Origin: Gnetum montanum
Taxonomy: Eukaryota; Streptophyta; Gnetopsida; Gnetales; Gnetaceae
DNA: 64,000 bases
Reading direction: 5' to 3'
Assembly: GCA_015680685.1 (NCBI GenBank)
Contig: MNCI01006836.1
Location: 93,075 to 157,074 of the forward strand
A program made the translations under genes and the position numbers. Shown piece by piece: positions 10,325 through 21,465 of this stretch (positions are counted from its first letter, which is position 1; every line of letters begins with the position of its first letter). The notes under the pieces were generated by a model, which was given only the letters and a program-made list of their open reading frames with translations, ran no database searches and was not told the origin of the DNA.

Positions 10325-10460
10325 CTAGTTTAAGGCCATCGTGGGCTATCATGTAAGATTTGCGTAAGATACCAGGGAACTAGTTTTAGGCTGTTGCGGG
10401 CCTTTGCTAGTTTAAGGCCATTGTGGACCGTCACTAGTTTTAGGCTATTGCGGAACATCT
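10325..10460 (-). repeat. T1 second short tandem array, four units of about 28-30 bp
   Basis: Units begin TAGTTT(T)A and carry a GGC(C/T)...GGGC(C/T) dyad, related to the 3' array at 1565-2090 but with GGCC-type instead of GTC-type stems. The array lies between the protease and the end of the antisense gene. Similar units occur in T2 at 49755-49840 and 59060-59180. Confidence 0.65.
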
Positions 10461-10879
10461 GCGTAAGTCTGTAAGTATAATTGATAATGTACATTTATGC
10501 GTAGTTGAGCTAATGTGACTAATAGCAATCAAAGTGCTTAAATTATGTAAAAATGAGGGATGTAAATAGAGTAATAGACAGAAAGCGTAAATACATGTAC
10601 ACAGAAAACTATCAATCAAATTCGATAAGCGTAAGCGGAAAACTAGTGGAAGCGTAGCAATGCGTGTAAATGCCACTCAGATTAATCGCTAATTTGCAAT
10701 TGTTTCTTGATGGCCTTCACATTTAGCAATGCGTAAGGCCGGGAAGACTTGCGGCCTGACTCTTCCATACTATTATCCTAAAATGGTAGGTCGGCCTAGG
10801 CTAGACTGTCATCATTTGGTTTGGTTTGTTCAGGGATTCGGGGATGGGTCTGATCATCGGATCTTTCTATCTCCGAACC
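10461..10879. other. T1 spacer between tandem array and protease
   Basis: No frame or motif recognised. GCGTAAG words recur, as in the Tat LTRs. Confidence 0.5.
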
Positions 10880-11260
10880 CTATTCTTCTTCGATATTGTT
10901 GACAGTCCTGGGGATGATTTCATCACTGCGTATCACTACTTCTCCCCCTGCGTAAGGGAGATGTATTTCTTGATGGATTGGTGATGAAACTGCCCTCAGT
11001 TGGGCTAGCCAGGACCTCTCCAAGATCATGTTGAAACCAGGCATCTCCTCGACAACGAGGAATGTAGCATCTGTTGGGAATTGATCCCCTACCACAAATT
11101 CAATGCGTACCATCCCCTTGACTTGAACCTATGTTCCGTTGAACGACTTTATGCACATTGTCATTGTGGGACTGATCTGGTCGACCAAACCCAACTTATC
11201 CACAATGGGATAAGGAATAACATTTATAGCCGTGCCATCGTCCATGTGCACCCTTCAGAA
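10880..11260 (-). pseudogene. T1 aspartic protease
   Basis: Retropepsin-like domain that would cut the polyprotein. The active-site region reads VHMDDGTAINV (about 11235-11250), in the place of the usual D-(S/T)-G-A. It is followed by FPTDATFLVVEEMPGFNMILERSWL, the 'F.V......ILGR.WL' pattern that closes plant gypsy proteases (motif shown in parts: FPTDATFLVVEE and NMILERSWL). An in-frame stop at about 11125 separates the active site from this C-terminal part, and another ends the frame at 10880. The T2 counterpart is at about 50080-50600. Confidence 0.7.
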
Positions 11261-11745
11261 ACGGTATTGACTGACCCGAATGGTGATGAACATGGGTTTA
11301 GTTGTTACTTGACCTTTCTCAGGATCATCTTTAATGGATTCATCATGAAAGATCAATGAGGTAGGTTTAGGTTGCTCAGCGTCAAAGGGAAACATGACAG
11401 TGTGTATCACTTCCTCCTCCGCTGGTAATCTTTCATCCACAGGTATGGATGTTAGCATATGGACCATGGCCTCACAGTGTTTTTGAGATGTCATAAGTAG
11501 ATCATAGAGGCTTAGCATTGTATTTTTTTTAGAGCCTGTTTGACCTGTGTAAACACGTCGAGGAGATCCCATTCTCTACTAGCTTGTTTGTCCCCTCTGT
11601 CTTCTTCCATTTGCCCCAAGAGATGAATCTCCCAAGGTGGAACAACGTCGGTCGAAGGGTTGCTCTTTTTCTTGCTGAGGGGAGGTGGCTGTGTTTCTGT
11701 ACCCTTGTCTTGCCCAGAAGGCGCGGACGTAGGGACAGAGGCCAA
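11261..11745 (-). pseudogene. T1 gag-protease connecting segment
   Basis: Two overlapping frames (11255-11572 and 11512-11745) read as one protein across a slip in a run of eight A residues (sense strand) near 11520-11530. Conserved words such as LSLYDLLMTSQKH and SIPVDERLPAEEEVIH have counterparts in T2 at 50619-50888 (LNLYNLVKTSLAH, SMPMSRDTPIDEESIH). No known domain; conservation across two old copies suggests it was part of the ancestral polyprotein. Confidence 0.6.
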
Positions 11746-12065
11746 GGGCCTGGGCCTAGCGTAGTATGGTTTTTAGTGGCATTGACTGATGTGTCCCCTC
11801 CCCTTTGTTTATTAGGTGATGATTGACGGTTTTGGTCAGAGGCTTACCCCTACGTAAAAGGAGAGACCGATGGTTTTGGTGCTCTGAGGATAAAAGGCAC
11901 TTTAGGTGTAGGCGTGGACATGGCCGCGGCTTTACCGTTAGAGCAAGGCTGAGTTAAATCTGGTAAAGGCACCTGAATGACAAAGGGTGACCTCGAGATG
12001 CCACTGACTACTGGTGAAAAGCTTGTCCCCCGAGGTGAACTGATAGGCATGCATAAAAAAAAAGG

Positions 12066-14466
12066 TTATTTTAGTGGTACCCTCCTTTCACTATCTGTAC
12101 TCACCATGTTGATTGTATAGGGTGCATTGTTTGCATTTAATGGATCCTTGTACACATGCAACGCTTGGTTTTCCGGATGCATTTGACTACTACCATCTAG
12201 TTTCAGAGAACCATTGTCGATCATGCATTGAATGTCATCTTTCAACGCCCAACAGTAATCTGTGTCATGACCACACAACTAGTGGTAGTCACAGAAACGG
12301 TCCAGCCTGAAAGACCTCAGAACTGGTGGTTCATCTGGTAGGGCCAAAGAAGGATTCTTCAGTAGTTCACAATGACGCCTATGACGCTTCAGAGCTTCCT
12401 TAGATACCTTCTTAGTCTGAATGTATCTTGCCCCTAATAGTTGCTTCAACAGTTTCGAATGTTTTACAGGTAGGGCTGTATACTTTGAGCGATCTTTACA
12501 CTCAAAGTTTGGTTTTGGCTGGGGGGCTTTTCAGTGGTAGATGTATCTTAGCTAGTGCTGCTCACACTAGCCGTGGTCTTAGGAGACACCGTAGGTGCCT
12601 TCTTGTTTTTGTTCTTAGCATCCTCAGCCAACGCAGCTACCGTCGTTGTTGTTGCTTTGCCTTGATCCTTACCCTTTTTGTTAGCATTTTTATAGGTGAC
12701 ATACACCGGGTCTTTGCTAGCCTCCACGGCATCTTGGATGCTTTTAGTCTGGGCGAAGGCCTGATGTAAAGAGCTAAGGGAAAGGTAATATAGCTTAGAC
12801 TTAATGAAGTCATTAACTGCTCCTTTCAATATGGCTAGCAAATAGGCCTCCGCGATTGGCTGACGAATTTCGTTCAAAGTAGAACTCCATCACTGTATGA
12901 ACTTTTGGACTGGTTCGAGCGGTTCTTGTTTCACTCCCATAAGTTGATCTAATGTGACCTCTGGCTTTAGGTTGTATTTAAAGCGAGTCATGAATTGTAT
13001 CAGGAGCTCTTCCAAGGTTGAGATGGAAGAGCGAGGGAGGGCTTGATACCAATCCAAAGCTTTCCCTGCTAGAGACATCGCAAAGATGTGGAAGATTGTG
13101 CGAGGCCATTGGTGTAACAACAAGGATTCAGATCTGAAGGTAACCAGGTGAGCGTTGGGATCTCCCTCCCCATTATATTTAGTGAAATGGGGTAAGGACA
13201 TCCCTAGGGGCAATGATAGCATGGGGACCGCTGGACTAATGAGATCATCTTGATAGAAATCCATGATCTGTATAGTCTTAGAGCCAGCAGCCTTAAGGCG
13301 TCTACCTCCTCAGTGAGGGTCTGAATGAGTAAGAAAGCTTAATCTAAGCCTGTTGATGAAGATGTCTGTGCGGGAGGAGTAGGGGATTGACCTGAAAGAG
13401 TTGCGCCAGGCAATGGGAATGGAGGAATGATTTGGCTGGTAGATGATGCGGCGGGGATCCCTGCAGAAAGAGGTGCCTGTGAGGACCACCATCCACCGAT
13501 TTGAGAAGAGAGATTGGCCGCCGCTGGCTGTGTAGGATAGGGATGATAAAGATATTGTGGGACCATCTGTGGAACATGCGTTGTGGGTGCAGCCAAGGGT
13601 TGCACACCGTATACCGCAGACTGATTATGTTGTGCCACGGGAATGATCCACTGACTTGCAATGGGCTGTTGGACGGATATCTATGGCTGAACAACGGTTG
13701 TGGTCTGTTGGGTTGGAGGGGGCGACAATGATAAAGTTTATGTTGGATTTTGCACTGGGCGGGTTGTAAACATGGCTTGGGGTTGGATCTGAGGGATGAA
13801 ATGAGGCGCGGTGGATGCAGGGACCACCGGCGGAATGCTGATTACGTGTGGTGATGAGACCATCCCTAGGTTATTTTGAGGTGGTATTTGCACCTGTAGG
13901 ACGGTTGACTGCGTAGTGACCTATAGGATGACAGGAATGTGAGTTTGAGTGGTTATGGCTTGATTAAGAGGGGAGGCTTCTCCTGTAAGAGAAAACTGGG
14001 AATTTATGTATGTATGGGGACTAAGAGTGTGATATGAATGTTCAGACTGGGCTGCAAATTCATCATCTTCTTCCTCCCCGTTCTGAGGTTCCAGCATAGA
14101 CCGACTCCTAGCCATGACCAATTGTGTTATGATTTCATGGTAATTTTCTGTCAGGGGGATGATGTCATAGGCGGTAAGGGTGAAATCTTGATCCCCTCTA
14201 TGGATCAGCTCAAAGTTTCTTTTCACTTCAATCTCAGCTCGGCTGAGAGCAAGCTTTGCCTGAATTTTGACACAAATAAAAGTATATTCCTCAGGTGTCA
14301 CAATGGTGAATATAAGATCTTTGCCCTGTAACCTCAATGAACGACGCGACGGTCCCTAAGGTCCTATAACACCAGAGGCTAGTCCAGTGGCGGCGATGGG
14401 ATTCACAGATGTGGGACCCGAGTCAGTGGTAATCATGGCGGCTGTGGTTGTGTATGCAGAATCCAT
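12066..14466 (-). pseudogene. T1 gag, frameshifted
   Basis: Capsid/nucleocapsid protein. It starts with ATG at 14466, about 70 nt after the PBS; one stop follows near 14355. In sense order: an N-terminal segment (13921-14337, IEVKRNFELIHRG), a Pro/Gln-rich segment (13339-13638), the gag core (12890-13264: LPHFTKYNGEGDPNAHL, AGKALDWYQALP, LLIQFMTRFKYN), a helical segment (12548-12877) and a zinc-finger half GHDTDYCWALKDDIQCMI at 12066-12278, the Tat-type GH.T..C..LK motif. At least two frame changes (about 13265-13340 and 12280-12550) plus stops break it. The T2 gag core at 52296-52517 aligns with it. Confidence 0.82.
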
Positions 14467-14537
14467 TAGTCAAGTGGATTAACAGTGACAAATGACTAGA
14501 TCTAACAAGTGATGGACAAAGAAGATCTAAAAAGAAT

Positions 14538-14555
14538 CCATTGCCAACCGTACCA
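14538..14555 (-). other. T1 candidate primer binding site
   Basis: Sense TGGTACGGTTGGCAATGG, two nt after the proposed LTR end (...ATCA at 14558). It resembles the 3' end complement of tRNA-Glu or tRNA-Asp (TGG..C.GTTG.C), with several mismatches, so the tRNA is uncertain. Confidence 0.45.
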
Positions 14556-14557
14556 GA

Positions 14558-15601
14558 TGATTTCTCGATCTCTGATCTATCCTCTTTTCCTTCGGTAGCC
14601 TCTACTCAAAGCTGCTGATGATCACCGATGGGGAGAACTGTGTTTTTTTGCCCAAAAGGTATGATTGCTCCTACTGCCAATGCTCAAAGATGTCTCTTGT
14701 CTCTGCTCGAAGATGATAACTGCCAAAAATTGAAGAAGCCCCTTGTTTCTTTATCAACTGGAGTATTTATAAGTTCCACAACACGTGGAGAAGGCATGGC
14801 CCTGATGGCATGTGTCTCGAACCCTCAAAATACCATTGACTTGTCCAATTTCATGTTGAAACTGACTATGTCACATCACATTTCTAGAAGATGGGACGAA
14901 GTACACTGTTAACACTTTTGCCAAAGCTGCTTCATGATTACGCACAACATGCTCATCAGCGTATTGTTCGTGTGGATAGCAGATGCGTAACTGCTTCAGT
15001 CGGCTTTACGCTGTATTACACTTGTTTACACTGCGTCGCATGGCAGAGCGTAATAGAGCATGGGAGTAGTTGGTACCAGCTTTTTTACGCTTGTTTACAC
15101 TGCGGAGCATAATAGAGCATAGACAATGGTCAACTTCCAATAAATTACGCTTTTCTACGCTGTGTAGTGTAATGAGTGTAAAGTGACCAATCTGCAAAAA
15201 GAATAAATTAATCTGTTGCACTTCCTTTGACTCTGACTTTGCTTTTCTTGAAGCTCATTACGCTGCTCTGTGTAACGGAGCGTAAACTCAGCCTTGAGCA
15301 AAGGACTTAGCCGAATATGTGACATGTCGCATATTACAGTGTTTAGGCTTTAAACTTCATCAAATCTGCCGAAGTAAGTCACCTTCTGATATTGGACTAT
15401 GTTGCAGAATTACGCTAAGAGACACTATGCTATGTTGCGTAATGTAGCATAAAGAGAGAAGTTTTGAAATCTGTAAGGAACTTGGAGACTTGATGCAGCA
15501 CGCCTCTTTGCCTTGCTTTGCCTTCTGAAATTTTGCCATGAACTTTCACCCAAATCGTGAATCTTCGCCTTAGGCCAATTCGCAATTTCTACGGTGTTTC
15601 A
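14558..15601 (-). repeat. T1 5' LTR (1044 bp)
   Basis: The outer end is fixed by identity with the 3' LTR (TGAAACACC at 15601); the inner end is placed by the adjoining PBS and is less certain. The TATA box TATAAATA (sense) is at 14764-14771. U3 carries degenerate palindromic repeats of the TTACGCT...AGCGTAA type at about 15000-15180. The right flank switches at once to A1 sequence. Confidence 0.8.
14764..14771 (-). promoter_or_regulatory. T1 LTR TATA box
   Basis: Sense TATAAATA, about 206 bp from the inner LTR end; matches position and context of the T3 box at 60351-60358. Confidence 0.6.
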
Positions 15602-15807
15602 TGATTGACATACAAAGATTCTTATATGTAGTAGCCATAAGATAGGAAGACACCTAGTGGCTGACAACTGATCAAGACAACAACTCAACTCTATGCATGG
15701 AACCAACTGATAGCTTGACTTATGCCTATATCGATAGTATAGATACATTAGAGCATGTCCATCACTAACATCCAAGTCCTGACATCGAAAATATCAACTA
15801 GGAAAAG

Positions 15808-17236
15808 TTGGAAATGCTTGATAAGTTTAAGCAAGGGCCCCTTGAGTTAAAATCATTTCCCACCAGTATGGAGTACACATTTCTCAAGAATGGAAAATCA
15901 GTAATCATTAACTCTAAGCTCGCTCCTCAAAAAAAAGAAAGACTACTGAAAATGATAAATAATTGGTCAAAATCCTTTACTTGGTCATATCTTAAATTAA
16001 CCATAATAGATCCTAGGATATTCCAACATAGAATTTACACTGACCCCTCCATGAAGCCTTGAGGACAACCACAAAGGCAATTGAACCCTAAGCTTAAGCA
16101 AGTGGTTAAAGAAGAAATTGAACAACTTCTAAAAGTCGGGTTTATCTACCCCACTACTAATAGTGAATGGGTTAGCTCATTAGTCATTGTGCCTAGAAAG
16201 GGAGGTAAATAGAGGATGTGTATAGAATTTAGGCTACTAAACATGGAAACATCTAAAGACCATTTTCCATTTCCATTCATTGACCAAGTCTTAGATACCA
16301 TTGCAACGCATTGCTATTATAGTTTTCTAGATGGTTACAGACAACCAAATTCAAATAGCACTAGAAGACCAAGCCAAGACCACATTCACAAGTCCTTGGG
16401 GGTCATTTGTATAGCAATAGATGTCATTTAGCTTGTGCAATGTCCTAAAAACATTTCAACATCTGGTTCTAAGTATATTTTAGTAGCAAATAGGAAATGG
16501 TATGGAGGTTTTCATGGAAGATTTCTCCACCTATGGAGTGGACTTTGAACAAGCATTGGACCAATTAGAGTAAGTGTTAAAATGATGTGTTGAAATCAAC
16601 TTAAGGCTCAATCAGCAAAAAATCCATTTAATGGTCCAAGTAAGAATTGTATTAGGGCATAATATTTCACAAATAGGGATAGAGGTAGATCCTGAAAAGA
16701 TTAAAGTCATCTAAGGAATCACTTGTCAACCTGAAATTGTAAAAGATATCTAATCATTCTTTGGACATACTGGCTATTATAGACACTTCATTAAGAACTT
16801 TTTGAAGATTTAAAAACCATTGGTAGAATTAACAAAGGACATACCCTTTGAATGGACCTGGGAATGTGAGCTAGCTTTCCAAACCTTGAAACAGAAGCTC
16901 ATAGAAACACCCATTCTACAAGCTCCTAACTAGTCCAGATTATTCCATATGATGACTGAAACATCCAATTTTTCTTTAGGAGTTGTACTTACTAGTTAGA
17001 TGACCAAAAACATCCCTATTACATTCACTATGCAAGTTGAAGTATTGCTAGTGCACAACTCAACTACACCACAACAGAAAAAGAGTTAATGGCTATGGTG
17101 TTTGTACTAGAAAACTTTAGGCACTATGTATTGGGCTATAAAATATTTGTACACATGGATCATAGTGCAATATAGTTCCTAATGAATAAACCAATGGTAA
17201 GCCCTCCCATCATACGATGGCTCATGATCTTACAAG
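15808..17236 (+). pseudogene. A1 reverse transcriptase-RNase H, heavily broken
   Basis: The open start (15808-16062) has LELKSFPTSMEYTFL and IINSKLAPQKKERLL, the Athila-type lead into RT. The palm region: RRLN-like QLNPKLKQVVKEEIEQLL, FPFIDQVLDTI and YYSFLDGY, then a frame change. The active-site box reads FMEDFS against the family's FMDDFS. RNase H begins about 16840 (FEWTWECELAFQTLK) and runs into the solo LTR insertion at 17237. Many stops; some are probably from C-to-T decay. Confidence 0.75.
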
Positions 17237-17241
17237 AGTTT
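17237..17241. other. Target site duplication AGTTT, left copy
   Basis: Direct 5-bp repeat, paired with 18067-18071. Confidence 0.85.
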
Positions 17242-18066
17242 TGATGAGTCATCATTTGGGCAACTGCGATATCGTGTACGTGATATCATAGCCCAACCAC
17301 GATATTGCATATGTGATATTGCAGCCTGTCTCCTCATCTATAAATAAGAGGTAGATAAATCATTTATTATCATTAGGAAATAATTCAGTTAGTTTGTAGT
17401 GTTTCATTTCTTTCTATCTCCCTTTTCCTCTCAGTGTATGCCCATAGTGTGGTGATTGTAATTGTATGACATCCTTTATTCGAGTGTGACGTACTTGGAC
17501 ATGCACATGATTGGCAATAAAGATTGAGATTAGTTCATCATTTTAGCATTCACTTAGCTTAATCATTTAATTAATTGTTATTTACTGCATTCCTAGTTAA
17601 TATCTTCTCACCCTTAAACTCATGTTAAAATGCAGAATGAGTACAACTTAATTACGAGCATTTAAGTGTGACTACTTGGTAACCCAGTAGCGTACCTAGG
17701 ATCTATGCTTAGTAATCCCAGTGGTAGTCATGCACGAAGTCCAAGATGTGTATGTATAATCAAGGAACAGATGCTCATCGCACTTAGGCTAGTTTAGATT
17801 CTCTCACCCTTTCTCTACTAGCTTAGATAATATTACTTTCCATTGCCTTCAGGAGTAGCATTAGGTTAGAAACACATCATACATCTCACTCTAGACTAAA
17901 CCATATGTGATAAAGCTAATACTAGTCTAGGTGGGAAGACAATGAACTATGACCTAAGGCTTACTGTCTAGATGCCACAACTAGTCCATCTGCGGAGTTC
18001 AACTAAATCGTGCTTGTAATGCTCTTATTCATATGGTTGAGTGTAGGGGTACCTCGCCACTCATCA
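17242..18066 (+). repeat. Solo LTR of the Athila-like family, with target duplication
   Basis: 825 bp, TGATGAGT at one end and ACTCATCA at the other (perfect 8-bp terminal inverted repeat). Flanked by AGTTT at 17237-17241 and 18067-18071. The host RNase H frame resumes after it (FDL, then HKGTENVVVDHLSRL). U3 has GATATC palindromes at about 17268-17330, then a TATA-like CTATAAATAAGAGG. A solo LTR with intact 5-bp duplication is the product of recombination between two LTRs of one insertion. Confidence 0.92.
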
Positions 18067-18071
18067 AGTTT

Positions 18072-19470
18072 GATCTTACGATGATCGATCACAAAGGCAC
18101 CGAGAATGTTGTTGTTGATCATTTATCTCGGTTATAATGGGACAACAAAGAGGATGAATATCCAATTTTTGATCATTTTGTTGATGAACTCCTCTTTGTA
18201 GGTGTAATAAACAATCAATTAACCACAAATACAAATTGGTATAGTAGCATTCTTACCTATCTTCTCACACAAAAAACACAAGGGCTAGACAGTGAAAAAA
18301 AACAATAGTTTCTTCACTAAGCCAAATAATTCATGGAAATCAACAGACACCTTGTGGCTTGGTTCGATGGTGTGTTCCTAATGTAGATCAATTGTGAGTT
18401 CTCCAAAATGCTCATGAGGGCCCTTGTGGGGGTCATTACAATGGGAGATGAACAACCATTAAAATCTTGCTTGCAGGATATTATTGGCCTAGATTGTTCT
18501 GAGATGCTCATCATTTCATTCAATCTTATGAGCACTGCCAATGCGATGGGGAATGACTACTAGAATGGAAGGTCCATAGCAATGGATTCAACCTTTAAAA
18601 CCCTTCAAAATTTGGGATATTGATTTTATGAGGCCTATTACACCAATGTCCAATGGAAGAGCACACATTGTTGTTGTTGTTGACTATTTTACAAAGTGGG
18701 TAGAAGTAGCTGTTGTTACCAATTATACATCATCTACCACTGCACGATTTGTTCAACAAAAAATTGTAAATAGGTTTGGCATGCCTCATGCACTTATTTC
18801 TAATAATGGTACACATTTCACAAGTGCAAATTTTCAAAAGTTGATGCAATGCTTAGGAGTTGAGCATAAACTAACTACACCATATCATCGTCAAGTGAAT
18901 GGTCAAGTTGAAGTCACCAATAGGGAAAGCACAAAAATTTTACCACAAACCATTAGAAAATACAGGCAAGATTGGAGCACCAAATTGATCGATGCTCTTT
19001 GAGCCTACTGCTCCACATGGAAACTCCATATAGACTACTCTCCCTATGAGTTAGTGTATGATAAACTTCCAACACTTCCTATCCAAGCTAAAATTCATAC
19101 ATTATCTACAGTGTGTGATTTCAACCTTGACCTTAGTCTAGCATAAAAAAATGGTTAATGAATCTTAACTTGCTAGATGAAAACTAATTAGCTACCCTAT
19201 CATCTAATGAACTACACAAGGCCTTCAACAAACAACGTCATGAGCTAAGAATTCGAAAAGTCAAATACCAACCAGGATATAGGGTTCTTTATTGGAATCC
19301 TGCACATGTACTACAATGAACTAAATCTCAAATGTTGTGGGAAGGACCCTATATCATTCATGAAACTTTTCCTTTAGGGACCATGATGATTTATAAACCT
19401 AAAAGCCTAGGTAGAAAAGTATTAGTAAACATTTAGCAAACCAAACCCTTCCATGAACCTAAAACAGCCA
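18072..19470 (+). pseudogene. A1 RNase H end, H2C2 domain and integrase
   Basis: After the solo LTR the frame continues with the RNase H end (ENVVVDHLSRL), then H2C2 (CHEGPCGGHYNG at about 18410-18445), then the DDE core. IWDIDFMRPI holds the first Asp; 18628-19002 is open: VVVVDYFTKWVE, ALISNNGTHF and QVNGQVEVTNRES. The second catalytic Asp is Asn (ISNNG for ISDNG), one G-to-A change. The C-terminal part (19003-19470) has stops; the frame ends near NHGED at about 19550. Confidence 0.75.
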
Positions 19471-21465
19471 ATACTAATACTACTTCTAGTGATGGACAAC
19501 CTTGCTCATTATTTCAAATCTCCTCCTTCCAACTCAATCATGGGGAAGATAGCCACCGATGCTAATCATTCTAAGCCCTAAATTTCTTTTGTATTTATTG
19601 TTTTACACATTTTTCATTTTTACTTGTTTTTGTTTTACACCATCATTAACATTTTTACTATTTCTTTTCCTATTTACATTTTTTTTATTTTTTCTCACTC
19701 ATCATATAATAAATGCTCATGATGGTGGGATGGATTGTACTATAATGATGTTGATTGCTAATGTTTAGTTTTTACCTTTGACTTTTAATGTTAATGCTAA
19801 GATGTAATTTCTTTTGATAAAATAGGTAATGAGTCCATGTCATACATTTATCCATTCAACTCTATGGTCTCCCTTTGTTTTGGAAACGTACTATTCCTTT
19901 TTCTAAGAAAATTTATTAAAGAATTTGTGGCTTAGTATTCTTCAAACCAAAGAAGGATTCAAATGGACTGAAAAGGGTGTGACTTCAAGGGGATTCAACA
20001 CATTTGTGCTGGCTATTCTCTTGGGTACTTGGATATTTTTCATAGGTTTTCCGCCATTCTGTTATTGACCAATATCAAGAAGTTGACTAAAACAAATAAG
20101 TCTTTGCATGGTGTGGTTCTCACTTATAAAAACAAACCCTAGTGAGAATTCAAAGCACACCCCTTAGACATGATACTGAAACATGGGATACAAGCACTGG
20201 TTATGACAATAGAAAGATATGTTACCCATTCTTGAAGGTTTCCTCTAACTATGGCCCTTCCTCACTTCCTATTTCTCCATTTTTCTCCTTTTGGAATGGT
20301 AGTTGTTTTGTAAAAGCATTCTTGTTGCTTCAGGAGGATGGATTGGTCAAGTGTGTTGATGTGAGGCCACTAGATGTGGTTCATTTTAATCTGGATTTGG
20401 GCTAAATTTTATTAAGTCACCTTAACCACTTACCACACAAGGGACTTTACACAACCTTGATTATTACGATTTCATTCCATTCCATTCTCTCTTTCCGTAT
20501 TGCTTTCCATATTCCACCTCATTGCCAATTTTATGATTAGTCTATATCTTGGTTGATGCATTGTTATTCTTTGTTAAATTATTGTGGGTAATTTCTTAAC
20601 CATTATTTCCATATGTCATTCCTAGAGCCTATGGACTCTTTAGTTTGTGGGTTTGTCAGGGCATAAAAGACATGAGCCTACTTTGGGGAGGATCCATTAG
20701 CATTTCTTTATGGTGCAATTGTCAAGTTCTTTCCCTTGAACATTTTTTGTAGTCAACTATTTCCTATTTCACCCCATCCATGGCATCCATTTTTGTTTTA
20801 TTAGCTTCACCATTATTATTCCTCTAATCTTCCTTGTTTTTTTTGTCTATCCTATTGCTACCGAAGGTTCACTCTTAGTTGTGGGGCCTGTGACAAATGT
20901 TTCCATTTCATTGCTCATCTCACACCTACACCTTGGGTAGTTATCAATTACAAACCTCTAATCTAGTATCTACCATACCCACAATCTAGCCCAGCTGCTT
21001 CATATTAAGGCAAGGTATCACTTACATTATATCTTATCTATCCTAGCTAATTTGTGATTGTGTTGTGTGTGCAGATGGTAATCACATGAACAATAGACTA
21101 GGATAGGAGGGAGCACTCAAGATGAACTAGAGCTAGAGAATTCAATCAAAGAACACACTTAATCATGTGGTCATGAATGAATAACAGTGTGCACAATTTT
21201 GACATCAGTAACAACACACCTCATTTTCTTTCCTCTGTCTCTCTCTCTTCAAGCTATCGAATGAGGGTCTAGATGTCATCTATGTACAGTGTTCACCACA
21301 ATGGTTATGAATACCAATGTTGTAATATGTTTATCAATCTGTTCACCGGGCACTTTAAGTCTTTCTTTCCATGTCACCGTCAATTCTCATTTAGTCAATA
21401 ATTCCATACCTTCCCAATGTTTTGTAAAGAACTCAAGGACGATTTTTCATTCAGTCATGGGAGTA
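19471..21465 (+). other. A1 3' region with a possible small reading frame
   Basis: About 2 kb between integrase and 3' LTR. It is collinear with A3 (minus, 37760 down to 36430) up to about 20860. Two blocks are identical in both: about 24 bp (20099-20122, TCTTTGCATGG...) and 28 bp (20141-20168 against 37036-37063). The frame at 20142-20405 ends DGLVKCVDVRPLDVV, matching DGLAECIDAKSLDVV of A3; this may be the remnant of a downstream ORF of the family. From about 20860 to 21465 nothing is recognised; it ends in the purine tract CATGGGAGTA before the LTR. Confidence 0.5.

Larger units (their letters stand above)
1..15601 (-). mobile_element. T1: Tat/Ogre-like Ty3/gypsy LTR retrotransposon, nearly complete
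   Basis: Both LTRs are visible: 1-413 (its outer end lies beyond the window) matches 15188-15601 with about 32 differences in 414 positions, about 26 of them transitions (counted by eye). Order in the sense (minus) direction is LTR, PBS, gag, protease, antisense gene, RT-RNase H, a second RNase H-like domain, integrase, tandem repeats, PPT, LTR. A second RNase H between RT-RNase H and integrase is the known hallmark of the Tat lineage, which includes Ogre. The internal region of about 14.1 kb is large even for Tat because 4 kb is an opposite-strand gene. All retroviral frames carry stops or frameshifts, so this copy is dead. It ends sharply against A1 at 15601/15602; the left target duplication is outside the window. 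Confidence 0.88.
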
